DNA of 64,000 bases from Dyella_A sp035685805 (lineage in GTDB: Bacteria; Pseudomonadota; Gammaproteobacteria; Xanthomonadales; Rhodanobacteraceae). This document shows, piece after piece, positions 21,212 to 30,653 of this stretch; position 1 is the first letter of the stretch; every line of letters begins with the position of its first letter. Made by a program: the position numbers and the translations under genes. The stretch spans positions 1-64,000 of the forward strand of contig NZ_DASSAB010000017.1 of the NCBI RefSeq assembly GCF_035685805.1. Reading direction: 5' to 3'. The notes below the pieces were generated by a model. The model did not search any database, was not told where the DNA came from, and saw nothing but the letters and a program-made list of their open reading frames with translations.

Positions 21212-21876
21212 AGCGCGCCGACGGTTTCAGCCTGCTGGAAGTGCTGGCGGCACTGGTGCTACTGAGCCTGCTGCTGCTGGGCGTCTACTCCGGCGTGCGC
21301 ACCGCCGCGCACAGCGTGCGTTCGGGCACGGCGGCGGTGGAGCGGCTCGATCAGGTGCGCTCGGCGCAGCAGCTGCTGCGGCGTGAACTGGCGCAGACGA
21401 TGGTTGCGCCGATCGGCCACGACGCCAATGGCGACAGCGTGTTCTTCAAAGGCACGGCGCGCGAGATGAGCTTTGTCGCGCCGCTTCCCGGTTACCTGGA
21501 CAAGCTCGGTCCGCAATTGCTCACGCTGTCGCTGAAGGATTCCGGCAAGGGCGAACTGCGCCTGGAGCTGCAGCTGGCGATGTTGCCCCCCGACGGCAAG
21601 CCGGCCAAGGCGCTGGGCAAGCCGCAGTTGTTGCTGGACCACATCAAGAGCGGCAGCTTCCAGTACCGCGGCGTGGACGCGCGCGGCCAGCCGGGCGACT
21701 GGCAGGACCGCTGGCCGGATGGACGCCTGCTGCCGCAACTGGTGCGCGTCGAGCTGGTGCCGCTGGGCACCACGCCGTGGCCGCAGTTGCAGGCGCCACT
21801 GCGCATCGATCCATCCAGCGGCCTGATGCTGCAGGGGCCACTGCAGCGCCTGCGTGGACTCGGGGGCATGCCGTGA
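21208..21876 (+). CDS. gspJ: Minor pseudopilin GspJ
   Basis: A 222-aa prepilin-like protein of the pseudopilus tip. It has a very short leader (MKRADG) before FSLLEVLAALVLLSLLLLG with Glu at +5. Family features are RSAQQLLRRELAQ, FFKGTAREMSFVAPLPGYL and RLLPQLVRVEL. It overlaps gspI (ATGA) and gspK (GTGA). Confidence 0.93.
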   Translation: MKRADGFSLLEVLAALVLLSLLLLGVYSGVRTAAHSVRSGTAAVERLDQVRSAQQLLRRELAQTMVAPIGHDANGDSVFFKGTAREMSFVAPLPGYLDKLGPQLLTLSLKDSGKGELRLELQLAMLPPDGKPAKALGKPQLLLDHIKSGSFQYRGVDARGQPGDWQDRWPDGRLLPQLVRVELVPLGTTPWPQLQAPLRIDPSSGLMLQGPLQRLRGLGGMP

Positions 21877-22745
21877 GCCGGCGCCCGATGCCTTTGCGCC
21901 GGCGCCAGCGCGGCGTGGCGTTGCTGGTCGTGCTGTGGGCTTGCACGCTGCTGGCGGTGCTGCTGGGCGGCTATGCGGTGATGGCGCGAACCGAGGCGCT
22001 GCAGGCCCGCTACGCCTTTGCGCGGACCCAGGCGCAATACGCCGCCGAAGCCGGTGTGGCGCGGGCGATCTACGCGTTGCAGGATCCGCAGACAGCCCTG
22101 CGCTGGATCCCCGACGGGCGCCCCTACCGCTTCGTCTTCGGCGATACCACGGTGCAGGTCGAGGTGATCGACGAAAGCGGCAAGGTCGACCTCAATGCGG
22201 CCGCGCCGGAGGTGCTTGTCGGTTTGTTCACCGCCGCGGGCATGCAAGCCGCCGATGCGCGGGCGCTGACCGATCGGGTGGTGGCGTGGCGCAGTTTCGG
22301 CACCACGGTCGGTCCCGATCCCGCCGATGCGGCCTATGCCTCGGCCGGGCTGGACTATGGCCCGCGGCACGGCCCGTTCGCCAGCATCGAGGAGCTGCGC
22401 ATGGTGCTGGGCATGCCGGCGCGGATCTACCGGACGGTTGCCCCGGAGGTCACGCTCTGGTCCGGGCGGGACGCGCCGAACCCGGCCACCGCGCCGCCGC
22501 TGGCGCTGGCGGCGATACCCGGCATGGACGCCACCGCGATCCGCCAGGCGCAGCAGGCCCGCATGGCGCTGGACCCGGCCACGGCGATGGCGTCCGGTGG
22601 CGGGGTGACGCATAGTATTCGTTCGCAGGCCACGCTGGCCGACGGCACCAGCGCCGTCGTGCGGACCACCATCCGCCTGCGCGGAATGCGTGCCGGTTCC
22701 CAGCCCTACGCGGTGCTGCGCTGGCAGGAGGGAGACGGGCAATGA
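21873..22745 (+). CDS. gspK: Tip pseudopilin GspK
   Basis: A 290-aa large minor pseudopilin that caps the pseudopilus. The leader ends QRG before VALLVVLWACTLLAVLLGG. As in most GspK proteins there is no Glu at +5. The domain inserted in the pilin fold is recognisable from ESGKVDLNAAAPEVL and FASIEELRMVLGM (helix-hairpin-helix-like). The GTG at 21873 overlaps the gspJ stop. An earlier in-frame ATG at 21777 would lie inside gspJ and is rejected. Confidence 0.93.
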   Translation: MSRRPMPLRRRQRGVALLVVLWACTLLAVLLGGYAVMARTEALQARYAFARTQAQYAAEAGVARAIYALQDPQTALRWIPDGRPYRFVFGDTTVQVEVIDESGKVDLNAAAPEVLVGLFTAAGMQAADARALTDRVVAWRSFGTTVGPDPADAAYASAGLDYGPRHGPFASIEELRMVLGMPARIYRTVAPEVTLWSGRDAPNPATAPPLALAAIPGMDATAIRQAQQARMALDPATAMASGGGVTHSIRSQATLADGTSAVVRTTIRLRGMRAGSQPYAVLRWQEGDGQ

Positions 22746-23902
22746 ACACGACAGCGCAGTCGATGCGCCCGCTACTGGATCGTCTGCGGCGGGCGTGGCG
22801 CAGCTCGCCGCTACCGTCGTTCCTGGCGTGGTGGGGCGGCGAGCTGCGCGCGCTGCTGCCGGCAGCGATGCAGCAGGCGCTCGATGGCGGCACCCGCTGG
22901 CACCTGCTGGAGCTGCGCCAGGGCAACTGGTGGCTGCGCCCGGCCGGCCAGCCCGAGCCGCTGGCGCACTGGCCCGATGCGGCCGATCCGGCGCTGCAGC
23001 AGCAGACCCTGCGCCAGGCACTGGCCGCCGTGGACCCGCAGGATCTGCGCCTTGCGCTGTGCCTGTCGGCGTCGGCGGGGCTGCGACGCACCATCACGTT
23101 GCCGCTCGCGGCGCGGGACAACCTGGCCCAGGTGGTGACGTTCGAGATCGATCGCCAGACGCCGTTTCGCGCCGAGCAGGTGGTGGTGGACGTGCGCGAG
23201 CTGGCGCAGGGCGCCGGCGAAGGTCGCTTCGCCGTGGAGCTGATCGCGCTGCCGCGCAGCACGCTCGACCCGCTGCTGGAGCGCCTGGCGGCGCTGCGCA
23301 TGCAGGTCGACGCGGTGGACCTCGCCGCCGGTGACGGCCGCGTCGGCGCCAACCTGCTGCCGCCCGCGCAACGCCCGCGCCGGCGGGATCCGCGGCGGCA
23401 GCTGAACCTGGCGCTGGCCGCTGCCTGCGTGGTGCTGGCGGCGCTGGCGCTCGGCCAGTGGCTGCACAACCGGCAGCTGGCGCTGGCCGCCATGCAGGCG
23501 CAGGTCGAGGCCATGCGCGGCGAGGCGCAGCAGGTCGCCGCGCTGCGCCAGCAGCTGCAGGACAACGCCGGCGCGGCGGGTTTCCTGGCGCAGAAGAAAA
23601 AGGATTCCGTCCCGGTGCTCGCCCTGTTGCTGGACATGACCCGACGCCTGCCCGACACGGCGTGGCTCGAGCGCTTCAGCCTCGATGCCAGCGGCGCGAT
23701 CGGGTTCCAGGGCCAGAGCGTGCAGGCCGCCAAGCTGGTGGACGCGTTGAAGGACTCGCCACTGATCCGCGACGTCGGTTTCCAGGGCTCGATCCAGCCC
23801 GACCCCGGCACCGGCAAGGAGCGCTTCTACATGGTCGGCAAGGTGCGCACCCAGGCCCCGGCCGCTGCAACGGCACCCGCACCGTCGGGCAGCGCGCCAT
23901 GA
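22742..23902 (+). CDS. gspL: Type II secretion protein GspL (PilN-like domain)
   Basis: A 386-aa bitopic protein linking GspE to the inner-membrane platform. The cytoplasmic part (about 1-215) carries an actin-like/PilM-type segment with LPLAARDNLAQVVTFEIDRQ. One transmembrane helix lies at about 222-242 (LNLALAAACVVLAALALGQ). A periplasmic coiled coil and ferredoxin-like (PilN-type) domain follow, with TAWLERFSLDASGAIGFQG. It overlaps gspK and gspM by 4 bp. Confidence 0.9.
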   Translation: MNTTAQSMRPLLDRLRRAWRSSPLPSFLAWWGGELRALLPAAMQQALDGGTRWHLLELRQGNWWLRPAGQPEPLAHWPDAADPALQQQTLRQALAAVDPQDLRLALCLSASAGLRRTITLPLAARDNLAQVVTFEIDRQTPFRAEQVVVDVRELAQGAGEGRFAVELIALPRSTLDPLLERLAALRMQVDAVDLAAGDGRVGANLLPPAQRPRRRDPRRQLNLALAAACVVLAALALGQWLHNRQLALAAMQAQVEAMRGEAQQVAALRQQLQDNAGAAGFLAQKKKDSVPVLALLLDMTRRLPDTAWLERFSLDASGAIGFQGQSVQAAKLVDALKDSPLIRDVGFQGSIQPDPGTGKERFYMVGKVRTQAPAAATAPAPSGSAP

Positions 23903-24522
23903 GGCGGCTGGTGATGAAACCGCGCGACAGCCGGCTGGCCGCCATTGGCCTGCTGGTGCTACTGGTGGTGCTGGCGTACTTCGCGCTGCTGCACTGGTGG
24001 TTCGTGGCGCCGCTGCGGCAGATCGATGCCGAGATGGCCGACCTGCGCGACACCCAGAGCCGCTACGCTGCGGCGATCGCACAGAAGCCTGCGCTGGAGA
24101 AGCGACTCGCCGCGCTCGGCGCCGGCCAGGCCGCCAGCAGCGCGTTCCTGCCCGAGGATGATCCCAATGCGGCCAGTGCCGGGCTGATGCAGCGGGTGGT
24201 CGACGTGGCCGCCGCGCACCCGCGCAACGGCGGCTGCGAGGTCACCCAGAAAATGCCGCTGCCCGAGCCGCCCGCCGAAGACGGCGAGCCCTATCGCAAG
24301 GCCGCCGTAAGCATCAGCCTGCGTTGCGACATCGAACCGCTCAGTGCGGTGCTGCACGACCTGGAGCAGGGCACGCCGTACCTGTTCGTGGGCGACCTCA
24401 GCATCTTCCGCAATCCGGTGATCACCCAGCAGAACGCGCAGGCGCCGCTGGAAGTGCAGTTCACGCTGACCGGCTACGTGCGCCCGTCGCGAACCATGCC
24501 TGTCGCGGGAGCCGCCCCGTGA
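23899..24522 (+). CDS. gspM: Type II secretion protein GspM
   Basis: A 207-aa bitopic inner-membrane protein that partners GspL. A transmembrane helix at about 15-35 (AIGLLVLLVVLAYFALLHWW) is followed by a short coiled coil (RQIDAEMADLRDTQSRYAA) and a periplasmic domain. It matches the Xanthomonas-type XpsM (GspMb) and not the Enterobacterial GspM. Starts and stops overlap its neighbours (ATGA, GTGA). Confidence 0.88.
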   Translation: MRRLVMKPRDSRLAAIGLLVLLVVLAYFALLHWWFVAPLRQIDAEMADLRDTQSRYAAAIAQKPALEKRLAALGAGQAASSAFLPEDDPNAASAGLMQRVVDVAAAHPRNGGCEVTQKMPLPEPPAEDGEPYRKAAVSISLRCDIEPLSAVLHDLEQGTPYLFVGDLSIFRNPVITQQNAQAPLEVQFTLTGYVRPSRTMPVAGAAP

Positions 24523-25268
24523 AGGCCGCCACGCAACGACGCATGACGCCGATGCTGGCGCTGCTCGCACTGGCGTTCGCCGCGGTGCTCGCCATCCTGC
24601 TGTTGGGAGTGGGCGAGGGCGTGCGCTGGAGCCCACCGCATGCACCGGCCAGCCTGCCGCCCGGCGGCAGCGCCGCCGCCCTGCCGCCGCCACAGCCGCT
24701 GGAACAGTTCGCGCTGGTCTGGCAGAAGCCTTTGTTCAGCCCGGACCGCCGCCCTTCCGCCGTGGCCGACGCCCAGGGCGCGGTGGGCGACCTGGCGCTG
24801 ACCGGCGTGATCATCACGCCCGGCCTGCGCATGGTGCTGGCGCACGACAAGAGCAACAATCGCGACCTGCAGATCGTCGAAGGCAAGTCCACCCCGGACG
24901 GCCGCTGGACGCTGGTCGAGGTACACCCGCGCGCGGCCGTGTTCGACGCTCCCGATGGCCGGATCGAGCTCAAGTTGCCTGCCGGTGCCCCGTTCGAAAA
25001 GACCGGCCCGCACGACATGCAGCCGGGTGCGGCCGAGATGCAGCGACACGAGGGCACCAGCCTCGGCGGCGACGATGACGACGCCCCGGAAGACGATCCC
25101 AACCCGCCGCAGTCCCCGCGCATGGGCCTGAGCCCCAACGCCGGCCGCGCCCAGCGACCGCGGCAAACCCAGGCACAGCTGCAGGCGGAGCGCATCCGCC
25201 AGCTCAATGCCGTGATCCAGAAACGTCGGGCCGAGCAAGCTGCCTCGAACCCGCAAGGAGCTCGTTGA
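24519..25268 (+). CDS. gspN: Type II secretion protein GspN (XpsN type, GspC-like periplasmic domain)
   Basis: A 249-aa bitopic protein with a transmembrane helix at about 14-33. A periplasmic segment resembles the GspC homology region: FALVWQKPLFSPDRRPS, then DLALTGVIITPGLRMVLAHD. The C-terminal third is low complexity, with an acidic run DDDDAPEDDPN and a basic, glutamine-rich tail. No separate gspC exists in the operon, so this protein probably bridges the inner membrane to the secretin, as proposed for XpsN. Start is the GTG overlapping gspM. Confidence 0.85.
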   Translation: MKAATQRRMTPMLALLALAFAAVLAILLLGVGEGVRWSPPHAPASLPPGGSAAALPPPQPLEQFALVWQKPLFSPDRRPSAVADAQGAVGDLALTGVIITPGLRMVLAHDKSNNRDLQIVEGKSTPDGRWTLVEVHPRAAVFDAPDGRIELKLPAGAPFEKTGPHDMQPGAAEMQRHEGTSLGGDDDDAPEDDPNPPQSPRMGLSPNAGRAQRPRQTQAQLQAERIRQLNAVIQKRRAEQAASNPQGAR

Positions 25269-27574
25269 TGGTCCGCACGTCCAAGCATCCCCTTCTACGC
25301 GTCATCGCCGTTGCCGGCGTGGTCTGGCTCGCGGGCTGTGCCAGCGCGCCGCCGCCGCGTGACGACGGCGCGCTGCAGCGCGAGGCGATGGCCGGCACCG
25401 AAAAGCCGGCCCCGCCGCCGCTGCCGCTCAACGCCGCGCTTGGCAAGGCCGAGCCGACTGCGTCTTCGCCGCAGATCAGCACCGGCAGTGGCCGGTTCAT
25501 CCAGCCCAGCGCGCTGGCCAACCCGCGTCCGGCGGCGCAGGGCGACGGCGCGGTCACATTCAATTTCGAGAACCAGCCGGTGCAGGCGGTGGTCAAGGCG
25601 GTGCTCGGCGATCTGCTGAAGAAGAACTACACCATCGCCCCCGGCGTGGAAGGCAACATCTCCTTCGCCACCGCCGAGCCGGTGGACTCCAGCCAGGCGC
25701 TGCCGATCCTGGAGATGCTGCTGTCGTGGACCGGCAACGCGCTGGTCAGCGGCAGCGGCGGCTACGTGGTGATGCCGGCCAAGGACGCCGCCTCGGGCAA
25801 CCTGGTGCCCGGGCTGGGCGCCAGCGCGCCCACCGGCGGGCTGCAGGCGCGCCTGTTTCCGCTGCACTACATCGGCGCGGCCGAGATGCAGAAGCTGATC
25901 AAGCCGTTCGCGCGGCCCGACGCCGTGCTGCTGATGGATCCGGCACGCAACCTGCTGGTGATGTCCGGCACGCCGCAGGAGTTGGCCAACTACGCACGCA
26001 CCGTGCGCACCTTCGACGTGGACTGGCTGCGCGGCATGTCGGTGGGCGTGTTCTCGCTCGAGCGCGCCAGCGTCACCGACCTGATGCCCAAGCTCGACAG
26101 CCTGTTCGGCAAGGACGGCAATACGCCGCTGGCGGGCATGCTGCGTTTCATCCCGATCGAACGCACAAACGCGCTGGTGGTGATCTCCACCCAGCCGGAC
26201 TACCTGCGCGAAGTGGGCGACTGGATCGCCCGGATCGACCGCGGCGGCGGCAACGAGCCGCAGCTGTTCGTCTACGACGTGCGCAACATCAAGGCCTCCG
26301 ATCTCGCCCACTACCTGGCGCAGATCTATACCGACAACGCCGGCGGCAGCAGCGGCAGCGGCGGCGAAGTCGGGCCGGGACTGACCAGCTCGATGCTCGG
26401 CAATACCGGCGGTGCCGGCAATGCCGCCATGGGCAGCAACGCCGGCAGCTTCGGCAGCAGCGGCATGGACAGCGGCGGCGGCTCGCGCGACGGCGGCGGG
26501 CTGGGCGGCGGCACCGGCGGGCTGGGCGGCCAGACCGGCGCCGGCGGCAGCACCGGTGGCAGCGGCAACGGCGGCGCGCTGATCAACAACGTCAGCGGCA
26601 ACGCCGGCGCTGGCGACCAGCAGTACAGCTCCAGCGACGGCAGCATCCGCATCGGCTCGGTCGATGCCAACAACCAGCTGCTGGTCCGTGCGCGCCCCTC
26701 GCAGTGGGCCGAGATCGAAGACGCGATCAAGCGCCTGGACAACGTGCCGCTGCAGGTGCAGATCGAGACGCGGATCCTGGAGGTGAGCCTCACCGGGAAC
26801 CTGCAGTACGGCGTGCAGTGGTACCTGCAGGGCCTGGCCGGGGGTACCCAGAATGACGACGGCAGTTTTACTCCGGGTAACCCGGACAATCCGCGGCAGG
26901 GCGCATTGGGTCTGGGCGGCAATCTCTACAATGCTGGCAAAGATGCGCTGTTCTACTCCTTCGTCAATTCCAACCTCCAAGTCGCCCTGCACGCGATGGA
27001 GTCCAGCGGTAACACCAAGACACTCTCGGCGCCATCGATGGTTGTCATGAACAACCAGGTGGCGCATATCCAGGTGGGCAACCGGGTGCCGGTGAACAAG
27101 ACCAGCGTCAACATCGGCATCGGTTCGGGCATCCAGAACGACGTGGAGTACCTCGACACCGGCGTGATCCTGAATGTGCAACCGCGAGTCAATCCTGGTG
27201 GTCTCGTCTACATGAACGTGGGCCAGCAGGTGAGCCAGGTGGATCGCACCGCCGAGCTGGTCAACGGCAATCCGACCATTTCGCAGCGCGAGTTGGCGAC
27301 CCAGGTGGCTGTGCAGAGCGGGCAGACCGTGCTCCTGGGTGGCCTGATCCAGCAAGATGAGGCCGACGGCAACAGCGGCGTCCCGGTGCTCAACCGCATC
27401 CCGGTGCTCGGACGGCTGTTTGGCACCACGACGCGCAACCACAACCGTACCGAGCTGATCGTGCTGATCACCCCACGCGTCATCAGCAGCAGTGACGACG
27501 CCCGCCGCATCACCGACGAGTACCAGCAGAAGTTCGAGTCACTGGCGCCGCTTCGCGCCAAGCCGCAGCCGTAA
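25268..27574 (+). CDS. gspD: Type II secretion outer-membrane secretin GspD
   Basis: A 768-aa secretin that forms the outer-membrane gate. The signal peptide ends in a lipobox, VVWLAGC (Cys24), so this is a lipoprotein secretin like XpsD. N0 begins near residue 95 (FNFENQPVQAVVKAVLGD), and N1-N3 follow to about 490. They are interrupted by a glycine/serine-rich stretch of about 85 residues (roughly 358-444). The secretin core (about 500-750) has VQIETRILEVSLTGNLQYGV, NRVPVNKTS and GGLIQQDEADGNSGVPVLNR. AAGGAG precedes the ATG at 25268. No pilotin gene is adjacent. It is the last gene of the operon. Confidence 0.97.
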   Translation: MVRTSKHPLLRVIAVAGVVWLAGCASAPPPRDDGALQREAMAGTEKPAPPPLPLNAALGKAEPTASSPQISTGSGRFIQPSALANPRPAAQGDGAVTFNFENQPVQAVVKAVLGDLLKKNYTIAPGVEGNISFATAEPVDSSQALPILEMLLSWTGNALVSGSGGYVVMPAKDAASGNLVPGLGASAPTGGLQARLFPLHYIGAAEMQKLIKPFARPDAVLLMDPARNLLVMSGTPQELANYARTVRTFDVDWLRGMSVGVFSLERASVTDLMPKLDSLFGKDGNTPLAGMLRFIPIERTNALVVISTQPDYLREVGDWIARIDRGGGNEPQLFVYDVRNIKASDLAHYLAQIYTDNAGGSSGSGGEVGPGLTSSMLGNTGGAGNAAMGSNAGSFGSSGMDSGGGSRDGGGLGGGTGGLGGQTGAGGSTGGSGNGGALINNVSGNAGAGDQQYSSSDGSIRIGSVDANNQLLVRARPSQWAEIEDAIKRLDNVPLQVQIETRILEVSLTGNLQYGVQWYLQGLAGGTQNDDGSFTPGNPDNPRQGALGLGGNLYNAGKDALFYSFVNSNLQVALHAMESSGNTKTLSAPSMVVMNNQVAHIQVGNRVPVNKTSVNIGIGSGIQNDVEYLDTGVILNVQPRVNPGGLVYMNVGQQVSQVDRTAELVNGNPTISQRELATQVAVQSGQTVLLGGLIQQDEADGNSGVPVLNRIPVLGRLFGTTTRNHNRTELIVLITPRVISSSDDARRITDEYQQKFESLAPLRAKPQP

Positions 27575-27848
27575 ATGCATCGGCGGCAAGCAGCTGCTGT
27601 CGCGGGGTTCCATCTCCTGCCACGGTAACGAAGGGGAGGCCGGCTCTTGGACGATGCTCCGGCGCCGGCTCGGGCTCGACCGGGCGGCATTGCGCGCGGG
27701 ACGGAATCCCGTCGCCGCATCCTGGAGCCGAGGAGTCGCGCCTGAAGGCCTGTCTTGAGGGCTCCACCTCCTGCGGCAACACGCTTACACGAGCTCCGTG
27801 AGCGGGCGGAGCTTCCGCTTCGGACGAGGACCGCACTCGTCCAGCCCG

Positions 27849-27854
27849 TATCAT
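27849..27854 (+). promoter_or_regulatory. Possible -10 element giving a near-leaderless hrpB transcript
   Basis: TATCAT ends seven bases before the hrpB ATG. If used, transcription would begin at or next to the start codon. There is no ribosome-binding site in between, which fits a leaderless message, but no -35 is evident. Confidence 0.25.
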
Positions 27855-27861
27855 CCCTGCG

Positions 27862-30375
27862 ATGACGCCGCCTCCCGCCTTTCCGATCACCCCGCTGCTG
27901 CCCGAGATCCGCGATGCGCTCACGGCGCATCCGCGGCTGGTGCTGGAAGCGCCGCCCGGCGCCGGCAAGACCACCCAGGTGCCGCTGGCGCTGCTCGACG
28001 CGCCGTGGCTCGCCGGGCAGAAACTCCTGATGCTGGAACCGCGCCGCATCGCCGCGCGCGCCGCCGCGCAGTTCATGGCGCAGCAGCTCGGCGAGCCGGT
28101 GGGGCAGACGGTGGGCTACTCGATCCGCTTCGAGTCGCGCACCAGCGCGGCCACGCGCATCGAGGTGGTCACCGAGGGCATCCTCACCCGGCTGATCCAG
28201 GACGATCCGGAACTGACCGGCATCGGCGCCATCGTGTTCGACGAATTCCACGAGCGGCATCTGGCCGGCGACCTCGGTGCGGCGCTGGCGCTGGACGTGC
28301 AGGCCACGCTGCGGCCCGAGCTGCGCCTGCTGGTGATGTCGGCCACGCTGGACGGCGAGCGCATCGCGCAGTGGCTGGACGCGCCGCGTCTCAGCAGTCC
28401 CGGCCGCAGCTTCCCGGTGCGCATCGAGTACCCGCCGGCGCGCACGCAGGAGAGCGTGGAGCATCACGTCGCGCGCATCGCGCGGCAGGCGCTGGCGGAG
28501 AACGACGGCGACGTGCTGGTGTTCCTGCCCGGCCGGCGCGAGATCGCCCGCGCGCAGACCGTGCTGGCCGCCACGCTCGACGAGGCGGTGGAGCTGGTGC
28601 CGCTGCACGGTGAGCTCGGCCTCGCCGAGCAGCAACTGGCGCTGGCGCCGGCCGAGCCCGGCACCCGCCGCGTGGTGCTGGCCACCAACGTGGCCGAGTC
28701 CAGCGTGACCTTGCCGGGCATTCGCGCGGTGATCGATGCGGGCCTGGCGCGCGAGCCGCGTTTCGATCCCAACTCCGGCTTCACCCGACTGGAGACGGTG
28801 ACCATCTCGCAGGCCTCGGCCGACCAGCGCGCCGGTCGCGCCGGCCGCGTGGCCGAGGGCACGGCGTATCGCCTGTGGCCCCAGAGCAAGCGGCTGGAAC
28901 CTTCGCGCACGGCGGAGATCGCGCAGGCCGAGCTGTCCGCGCTGGCGCTGGAGCTGGCCGCGTGGGGCATCACCGCAGCGAGTGCCGCCGACCTGCCGTG
29001 GCTCGATCCGCCGCCGGCCGGTGCGCTGGCGCAGGGGCGCGAACTGCTGGGGCTGCTCGGCGCGCTGGATCGCGACGGCCGCATCACCGCGCTGGGCCGA
29101 CGCATGCTCGAACTCGGCGCGAGCCCGCGACTGGCCGCCGCCGCGCTGCGCGCCCCGTCCGAGCGCCTCGCTCTGGTCGCCGACCTGCTGGCGCTGATGG
29201 ACGCACGCTCACCGCTGCGCGGGGAGCTCGCGCGCAGCGACGATTTCCGCACCCGCGTGGGCGCGCTGCACGTGTGGCGCGATCGTCGCGGTGGCGGACG
29301 CATGGAAGCCGACGTGGGCGCGCTGGCGGCGATCGAGCAGGCGGCCAAGGGCTGGCGCCGACGCCTGGACGTGCGCACCGCGGCCACGGGCGTGCCCGAC
29401 AGCCACGCGGTGGGCGACCTGCTGGCGCACGCGTTTCCCGACCGCATCGCCTTTCGCGATGCGAATCAGCCGCTGCGCTACACGTTGGCCAACGGCCGCG
29501 GCGCGCGCCTGCACGAGCAGACCGCCCTGCTGGGCGAGCCGTGGCTGGTGGCGCTGGACCTGCGCCACGAGGCGCGCGACAGCCTGATCCTCGCCGCCGC
29601 GCCGCTCGATCCGCGCCAGCTCGAGCGCGACTTTCCCGCCGCGTTCGTGCGCGAACGCGTGCTGCGCTGGAACGAGGCGCGCGGTGCGGTGGAGGCGTTC
29701 GAGGAGCAGCGCTTCGGCGCCATCGTGCTGGAGCGGCGCAGCGTGCCGGTGCAGCCAGCCGACGCGCTGCCCGCGCTGCTCGCCGCGGTGCGCAGCCGCG
29801 GGCTCGACGCGCTGCCGTGGAGCGACTCGGCGCGCCGCCTGCGCGCACGCATCCAGGCCTTGCGCGAGTGGATGCCCGAACTGGCACTGCCCGACGTCAG
29901 CGACGCGCACCTGCTGGCCACGCTGGAGCAGTGGCTGGCGCCGCATCTGCAAGGCAAGCGCGGGCTCGACGCGCTGGCCGGCGAATCGCTGTCGCAGGCG
30001 CTCGCTGCGATGCTCGACTACGAGCAGCGCCGCACGCTCGACGCGCAGGCGCCCGATCAACTCACCGTGCCCAGCGGACAGAGCCGCCGGCTCGAGTACG
30101 CGCCGGGCGAGCCGCCGGTGCTCGCGGTGAAGCTGCAGGAACTGTTCGGCCTCGCCGACACGCCGCGGATCGGCGGCGGCCGCGTGCCCGTGACGCTGCA
30201 CCTGCTGTCGCCGGCGGGTCGGCCGATCCAGGTCACGCAGGACCTGAAGGGCTTCTGGGAGCGCACCTACCCGGAGGTGAAGAAGGAGCTCAAGGGCCGC
30301 TACCCGCGCCACCCTTGGCCGGACGACCCGTGGAGCGCCACGCCCACCCATCGGGCCAAGCCGCGCGGCACCTAG
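27862..30375 (+). CDS. hrpB: ATP-dependent RNA helicase HrpB
   Basis: An 837-aa DExH-box helicase of the HrpB family, usual length about 820 aa. Walker A is PPGAGKTTQVPLA near residue 30 and motif II is DEFHER near 126. Further motifs are SATLDGERIA (III), TNVAESSVTLPGIRAVIDAG (V) and QRAGRAGRV (VI). The HA2 and C-terminal HrpB domain ends with TQDLKGFWERTYPEVKKELK, a family hallmark. Its function in this family is not well defined. It is a single gene, with about 290 bp of non-coding sequence before it and about 280 bp after it in which I see nothing. Confidence 0.96.
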   Translation: MTPPPAFPITPLLPEIRDALTAHPRLVLEAPPGAGKTTQVPLALLDAPWLAGQKLLMLEPRRIAARAAAQFMAQQLGEPVGQTVGYSIRFESRTSAATRIEVVTEGILTRLIQDDPELTGIGAIVFDEFHERHLAGDLGAALALDVQATLRPELRLLVMSATLDGERIAQWLDAPRLSSPGRSFPVRIEYPPARTQESVEHHVARIARQALAENDGDVLVFLPGRREIARAQTVLAATLDEAVELVPLHGELGLAEQQLALAPAEPGTRRVVLATNVAESSVTLPGIRAVIDAGLAREPRFDPNSGFTRLETVTISQASADQRAGRAGRVAEGTAYRLWPQSKRLEPSRTAEIAQAELSALALELAAWGITAASAADLPWLDPPPAGALAQGRELLGLLGALDRDGRITALGRRMLELGASPRLAAAALRAPSERLALVADLLALMDARSPLRGELARSDDFRTRVGALHVWRDRRGGGRMEADVGALAAIEQAAKGWRRRLDVRTAATGVPDSHAVGDLLAHAFPDRIAFRDANQPLRYTLANGRGARLHEQTALLGEPWLVALDLRHEARDSLILAAAPLDPRQLERDFPAAFVRERVLRWNEARGAVEAFEEQRFGAIVLERRSVPVQPADALPALLAAVRSRGLDALPWSDSARRLRARIQALREWMPELALPDVSDAHLLATLEQWLAPHLQGKRGLDALAGESLSQALAAMLDYEQRRTLDAQAPDQLTVPSGQSRRLEYAPGEPPVLAVKLQELFGLADTPRIGGGRVPVTLHLLSPAGRPIQVTQDLKGFWERTYPEVKKELKGRYPRHPWPDDPWSATPTHRAKPRGT

Positions 30376-30653
30376 GCAGCTCGCTCCGCCAGGCGCAGGC
30401 GTCGCGGCTTTCCTCCGCAGGCGCGAAGTCGCCGCAAGCGTTCTTCAGGGCGATCGATCCGGCACCGCCATGGTCCGTCATGCAACGTCGGCGGCGGCGA
30501 CCCGAAGCGCGCTCGACGGGGCCGTCAGGCCGTCCGCCTGCTCTCGAACAGACGGTGGTCCGTCCGACGCCGCGCAACGACCCTCCGGCGACCTGTCGAG
30601 CACGATGCGGGGACGTCCGATGGATCAGCGCACGCCCCAAGGCAACGCTTCGC

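Noticed and set aside
25295..27442. A 715-codon antisense frame under gspD
   Set aside because: Same cause; the His/Arg/Ala-rich product has no recognisable feature.
27575..27861. Possible genes in the gap between gspD and hrpB
   Set aside because: The short frames lack coding character; only a possible -10 before hrpB stands out.
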